Assembly: GCA_009926195.1 (NCBI GenBank) | Contig: RFPK01000053.1 | Span: forward strand, 1 to 9,735 | DNA: 9,735 bases | Origin: Synechococcaceae bacterium WB4_1_0192 | GTDB lineage: Bacteria; Cyanobacteriota; Cyanobacteriia; PCC-6307; Cyanobiaceae | Direction of reading: 5' to 3' | Shown here: positions 6,816 through 9,735 of the stretch, one piece after another | Position numbering within the stretch: position 1 is the stretch's first letter | Layout of the letters: the number at the start of each line of letters is the position of its first letter | Notes under the pieces: model-generated | The model's database searches: none | Seen by the model: only the letters and a program-made list of their open reading frames with translations | What the model was told of the DNA's origin: nothing | Made by a program: the position numbers and the translations under genes

Positions 6816-7984
6816 CCCAAAACGCGGGGCTGGTCTGTCACAAGGCCAGCAGTCAGCTGCTGCTCACGCCGCTCCAGGACCTGAGCCGCCTCGGCCACCA
6901 GCACCGGAACCGGGGTTCCGGCGCGGTGCGCCGCCAGCCAGCGCATCGCCTGGTTGCCATCGCGCAGCAGGCGATGCAGGGGGGCAAGCCAACCGCTCAA
7001 CCCCAGCTCCGCCGCCAGTGGTGCCAGCTGGTCCAGCTCGGAGGCCAGCCAGTCGCGGGCCAGCAGCGTCTCGCCGGTGCGCCAGTGGCGCAGGGGGGCA
7101 TCCAGGCTGAGACGGGCGGCACTGCGGTCGTTGGCATCGGCCAGCTCCGCCAGGTCCTCGGGGCTGAGGCTGCTGGCCTGCAGCGGGTCGTGGCGTTCAG
7201 GCTCGGCAAGCAGCTGATGCAGCCGCAGTTCGGCGAAGGCGGTGACCGCCAGCAGCTCGAGCGGATCCTCCAGCAGATCGCAGATGCGGATCTCCAGGCG
7301 ATTGAGATCGTGGGGGCGGTCATCGCCGTTGGGACGCACCGAGGTCCAGAGATGGCGCACGTTCTGCATCGTGCCGAGGCGCAACTGCTCCTCCACCCAG
7401 GTGATGTAGTGCTGATGGCTCAGGAACAGCGGCACCCGCTCCGGGGTCAGCGGGAACTGCAACCAGCGCTGGGAATGGGCACCGGTGGCCACGCCATCGA
7501 GGAACGGGGAGCAGGCGCTCAGGGCCAGCAGCAGGGCCGCCTCGCAGCGCACCAGGCGGCAGGCGGCGAACAGGGTCGGCATGTCCGTCAACCCGAGGTT
7601 GATATGAACGCTGGCGGTCACCACGCGGGTGCCATAGATGGCCTCGATGTAGCCGTGATACGGGTTGGTGGGATCGGAGCGCTCAAAACGGTGGCTGTCA
7701 CCGGTGCTGAGGGTGCTGCCGGGCAACAGGGTCAGGCCCCGCTCGGCCAGCCAGGGTCTGAGGCGCCGGCGGGGCTCCAGCAACAGCTCCAACTGGGCCG
7801 CGTAATCCGCGTCCGGGGGGGTGGTGTATTCGAGGTTGCGGCAGTCGGGTTCGGTCACGAAGCCCGCCAGGGCCGCGGCCGCATCGGCGGAGCAGCCGAC
7901 CACCGTGCCATCCGGTCGACCGGTGAACAGCTCCACCTCGAACCCCTTGAGCAGCAGGGGAGTGGATGCGCTCATGCCAGACAT
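6812..7984 (-). CDS. gshA: Glutamate-cysteine ligase, cyanobacterial type
   Basis: GshA joins L-glutamate and L-cysteine with ATP, the first and rate-limiting step of glutathione synthesis. The 390 residues fit the cyanobacterial GshA family, which is distinct from the E. coli enzyme. Landmarks are KGFEVELFTG near the start, EPDCRNLEYTTPPD, LLPGSTLSTGD, then TNPYHGYIEAIYGTRVV leading into ASVHINLGL, and LNRLEIRICDLLEDP. Two starts are possible nine bases apart. ATG 7984-7982 (MSGMSAS) overlaps trpE by 13 bases; ATG 7975-7973 (MSAS) overlaps its stop as ATGA, as gshA and ppc do. A 9-bp tandem duplication created the pair. Because trpE is broken upstream, the promoter that normally drives gshA may be lost or displaced in this arrangement. 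Confidence 0.95.
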   Translation of the reverse strand: MSGMSASTPLLLKGFEVELFTGRPDGTVVGCSADAAAALAGFVTEPDCRNLEYTTPPDADYAAQLELLLEPRRRLRPWLAERGLTLLPGSTLSTGDSHRFERSDPTNPYHGYIEAIYGTRVVTASVHINLGLTDMPTLFAACRLVRCEAALLLALSACSPFLDGVATGAHSQRWLQFPLTPERVPLFLSHQHYITWVEEQLRLGTMQNVRHLWTSVRPNGDDRPHDLNRLEIRICDLLEDPLELLAVTAFAELRLHQLLAEPERHDPLQASSLSPEDLAELADANDRSAARLSLDAPLRHWRTGETLLARDWLASELDQLAPLAAELGLSGWLAPLHRLLRDGNQAMRWLAAHRAGTPVPVLVAEAAQVLERREQQLTAGLVTDQPRVLG

Positions 7985-8790
7985 GCCAGAGCCTTGAGCA
8001 TGCCGCGGGCCTTGTTCAGGGTTTCCTGGAACTCAGCCGCGGGCTGGGAATCGGCCACCAGGCCCGCCCCCGCCTGCACCTGCACGCGCCAGCCGCCGGA
8101 CGCCGCGGGCAGCACCACCATCGTGCGGATGGTGATGGCGGTGTTGAGGGCGCCATTGAGGTCCATGGCGCCGTAGACACCGGAGTAGGGGCCACGCCCA
8201 TCGGGCTCCAGGGCATGGATCAGCTGCATCGCCCGGATCTTGGGGGCACCGCTGACGGTGCCGGCGGGGAAGGAGGCCATGAGCAGGTCCCAGACATCGC
8301 GGGCGGGATCGAGCAGGCCCTCCACCTCGCTGACGATGTGCATCACATGGGAGTAGCGCTCGATCACCATCAGCTCACTGACCCGGACGGAACCCGGCTG
8401 GCAGACGCGACCGAGGTCGTTGCGGCCGAGATCGACCAGCATCACGTGCTCGGCCCGCTCCTTGGGATCGGCGAGCAGATCGGCTTCAAGGTCCCGGTCT
8501 TCCGCCTCAGTGGCGCCGCGCGGCCGGGTGCCGGCGATCGGCCGCAACGAGGCCTTGACGCGACCGCTGCCATCGGCCATCGGTTCCGCCTTGACCATCA
8601 CCTCCGGACTGGAGCCGATCAGGTACCAGCCCCCGAAGTTGAAGAAGGCCATGTAGGGCGACGGGTTCACCATCCGCAGGCTGCGGTAGAGCTCGAATGG
8701 CTCGCGCTGCACCTCCGTTTCCAGACGCTGGCTGATCACCAGCTGGAACACATCACCGGCGGCGATGTGCTCCTTGGCCGTGAGCACGGC
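7972..8790 (-). pseudogene. trpE: Anthranilate synthase component I, 3' catalytic part only
   Basis: TrpE converts chorismate to anthranilate, the first step of tryptophan synthesis, with TrpG supplying ammonia. Here only the C-terminal chorismate-binding domain (about 270 residues) is on the minus strand. It runs from AKEHIAAGDVFQLVISQRLE through NPSPYMAFF, YLIGSSPEV, RPIAGTRPRG and LVDLGRNDLGRV to FPAGTVSGAPKIRAM, YSGVYGAMDLNGALNTAI and AGAGLVADSQP. All the expected catalytic-domain blocks are present and uninterrupted. Upstream of about 8790 the minus frame stays open but no longer encodes TrpE, because the N-terminal domain lies on the other strand. There is no start codon of its own. The stop overlaps gshA. 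PabB is an alternative for this domain alone, but the LLES motif in the neighbouring fragment favours TrpE. Breakpoint placement is uncertain by about 10 bases. Confidence 0.9.
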
Positions 8791-8800
8791 GTGCTGCTCG
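8776..8800. other. Junction 1: trpE catalytic part joined to inverted trpE N-terminal part
   Basis: Minus-strand TrpE coding (AVLTAKEHI) and plus-strand TrpE coding (GVLLES) meet here. The meeting point is a near-perfect palindrome, GCCGTG-AG-CACGGC at 8777-8790. GAGCACGGC (8782-8790) can be read as belonging to either arm, so it may be microhomology used in the join. The exact breakpoint cannot be fixed without a related intact trpE. Confidence 0.7.
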
Positions 8801-9288
8801 AGAGCGTCGAGGGCGGCGAGCGGATCGGCCGCTGGAGTTTCGTGGTGAGCGATCCGCTCTGGACCCTCACCGTCCGTGCGGATCGGGCGGAGCAGGTCTG
8901 GCGCGACGGTCGCCGCAGCGAGCTGCGGGGCAATCCGTTTGATCTGCTGCGTGAATCCCTGGTGCCTTATCGGGCAGCGGCGATCCCGACCCTGCCGCCC
9001 CTGGGCCAGCTGTTCGGCTTCTGGGGTTATGAGCTGATCCGCTGGATCGAGCCGAGCGTGCCGGTGCATCCCACCGATCCGGCCGGTCCGCCGGATGGCT
9101 GCTGGATGCTCGCCGACAGCCTGTTGGCCTTTGATCAGGTCAAGCGCCAGATCACGGCGGTGGCCTACGTCGATCTGGCCAGCACCGATGCGGCCGGCGT
9201 CAGCGCCGATCCGGGTGCCGCCTACGACGCCGCCGTGGCTCGCCTCGACGCGCTCGAACAGCGCATGCACCAGCCGCTGCCCCCGGGG
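8791..9288 (+). pseudogene. trpE: Anthranilate synthase component I, N-terminal domain fragment in inverted orientation
   Basis: Read on the plus strand, this stretch encodes about 165 residues of the TrpE N-terminal (Anth_synt_I_N) domain. It begins GVLLESVEGGERIGRWSFV and continues SDPLWTLTVRAD, GNPFDLLRESLVPYR, LFGFWGYELIRWIE and MLADSLLAFDQ to LDALEQRMHQPLPP. The LLES-x10-S motif, known to bind tryptophan for feedback inhibition, is intact (LLES at 8794-8805, Ser at 8836-8838). About 50 residues that normally precede LLES are absent, as are roughly 20 linker residues that should lead into AKEHIAAGD. There is no start codon and no TrpE-like stop; the frame runs on by chance to 9528. Codon use matches the catalytic part, so the two were probably one gene. 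Confidence 0.88.
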
Positions 9289-9294
9289 TGGCTG
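9271..9294. other. Junction 2: inverted trpE fragment joined to a helicase-like fragment
   Basis: Plus-strand TrpE coding ends at MHQPLPP, and the unrelated minus-strand coding ends at ELQPPRG over the same bases. The centre is the 8-bp palindrome CCCCGGGG (9281-9288), flanked by CAGCC (9271-9275) and GGCTG (9290-9294). Junction 1 is also palindromic but the two sequences are not copies of each other, so this is not a recombinase-type inverted-repeat pair. Confidence 0.6.
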
Positions 9295-9735
9295 CAGCTC
9301 CCGTGGGTAGCGGTCGTAGCGGCGCTGCAGATCGCTGGGTGGGGTGATTTCCAGGCGCTGCTGGTCCTGATCGGCGCGCAGATCGAGCTGTTCGCCGCGG
9401 CGCTCCATCTGCTCGGCCACTGCTTCGAGGGCCGTGTCCACGTAGTTCCAGAGGCTGGGGAACAGGCTGAAGGGCTGGCGTTGCTGCACCTGCAGCGGTG
9501 GCGTGGCGTCCGCATCCCCAGCGTCTGATGGGTCAGCGCCGAACAGCTCCTCGAACAAGCTGTCGCCGCTGCCCTGCGACCGGTAGGGATGGGCGTTGGC
9601 ATCCATGCGCTGCTCCAGCGCCTCCACCGTGCCGCTCTCAAACGCCCGGCTGATTTCCTCCTCTTCGCCCACGGCGTCGTACACGCCCAGAAACACCGCC
9701 GGATCGCCGATGTTCTGCTGGGCCTGCTCGTCTTT
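9289..9735 (-). CDS. Fragment of a large helicase-like protein (both ends missing)
   Basis: About 149 residues on the minus strand enter the window in frame at base 9735 and stop making sense at junction 2. The fragment starts KDEQAQQNIGDPAVFLGVYD and continues through an acidic, Asp/Ala-rich stretch to FPSLWNYVDTALEAVAEQ. It ends in PPSDLQRRYDRYPRELQPP. The opening and closing segments remind me of the region after the helicase core in large SNF2-like helicases of bacterial accessory loci, but no Walker or helicase motif lies inside the window. The family call is therefore tentative. The codon bias looks like the neighbours'. As far as I recall, picocyanobacteria usually have psaD beside trpE, so a helicase here is unexpected. 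The lack of a stop at the junction is chance continuation into antisense trpE. Confidence 0.45.

Noticed and set aside
4146..6884. 912-codon open frame on the plus strand opposite ppc
   Set aside because: It is the mirror of ppc codons in a GC-rich gene, where the antisense register lacks stops. Its translation is Gly/Leu/His/Gln/Ala-rich with no domain, and ppc itself is unambiguous.
6926..8176. 416-codon plus-strand frame opposite gshA and the trpE end
   Set aside because: Same antisense effect; composition is low complexity and gshA motifs are clear on the minus strand.
8776..9294. Phase-variable invertible segment controlling trpE
   Set aside because: The two boundaries are not inverted copies of each other, no recombinase gene is present, and flipping the segment would not rebuild TrpE.
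7966..9528. 520-codon plus-strand frame as one gene
   Set aside because: Only 8791-9288 encodes TrpE. The left part is antisense to the trpE catalytic domain and the right part is antisense to the helicase-like fragment.

Overview
The window looks like chromosome of a high-GC picocyanobacterium of the Synechococcus/Cyanobium type. This rests on gene content: a cyanobacterial-type glutamate-cysteine ligase, a large PEP carboxylase, prokaryotic SpeD, RecF, CobO and an orphan LarE-like protein packed next to a tRNA-Arg(CCG). G or C is strongly preferred at third codon positions. The assignment is inference; no marker gene is present.

Layout. At the left edge the 5' part of cobO runs leftward out of the window. 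A 116-base gap separates it from a divergent larE-like gene on the + strand. A hairpin then divides larE from two leftward genes, speD and recF. A short promoter-like gap separates recF from tRNA-Arg(CCG) on the + strand. The block from about 3308 to 8790 is a compact leftward operon read in the order trpE (3' part), gshA, ppc and a GNAT-like gene. Its first two junctions are ATGA overlaps, and a 13-base spacer separates ppc from the GNAT gene. A hairpin terminator sits on the last stop codon.

The right end is not normal. The catalytic C-terminal part of trpE lies on the minus strand up to about 8790. The tryptophan-binding N-terminal part of TrpE, with an intact LLES-x10-S motif, lies directly beside it on the opposite strand (about 8791-9288). 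Beyond 9289 the minus strand carries an unrelated fragment that resembles the C-terminal region of a large helicase-like protein. All three pieces are open in one minus-strand frame, so an automatic caller would report a false 574-residue protein. Both junctions sit on short palindromic sequence, and TrpE residues are missing at both. This is either a real inversion plus translocation that destroys trpE, or a chimera from amplification or assembly.

Together the intact genes cover cobalamin adenosylation (CobO), a predicted sulfur-transfer step (LarE-like), polyamine synthesis (SpeD), recombinational repair (RecF), glutathione synthesis (GshA) and anaplerotic CO2 fixation (Ppc). Other points of note are recF lacking any canonical start codon before its conserved N-terminus, a three-cysteine LarE, a hairpin that encloses the GNAT start, and a 9-bp duplication that doubles the gshA start codon. 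I found no CRISPR array, insertion sequence, prophage or clear riboswitch.
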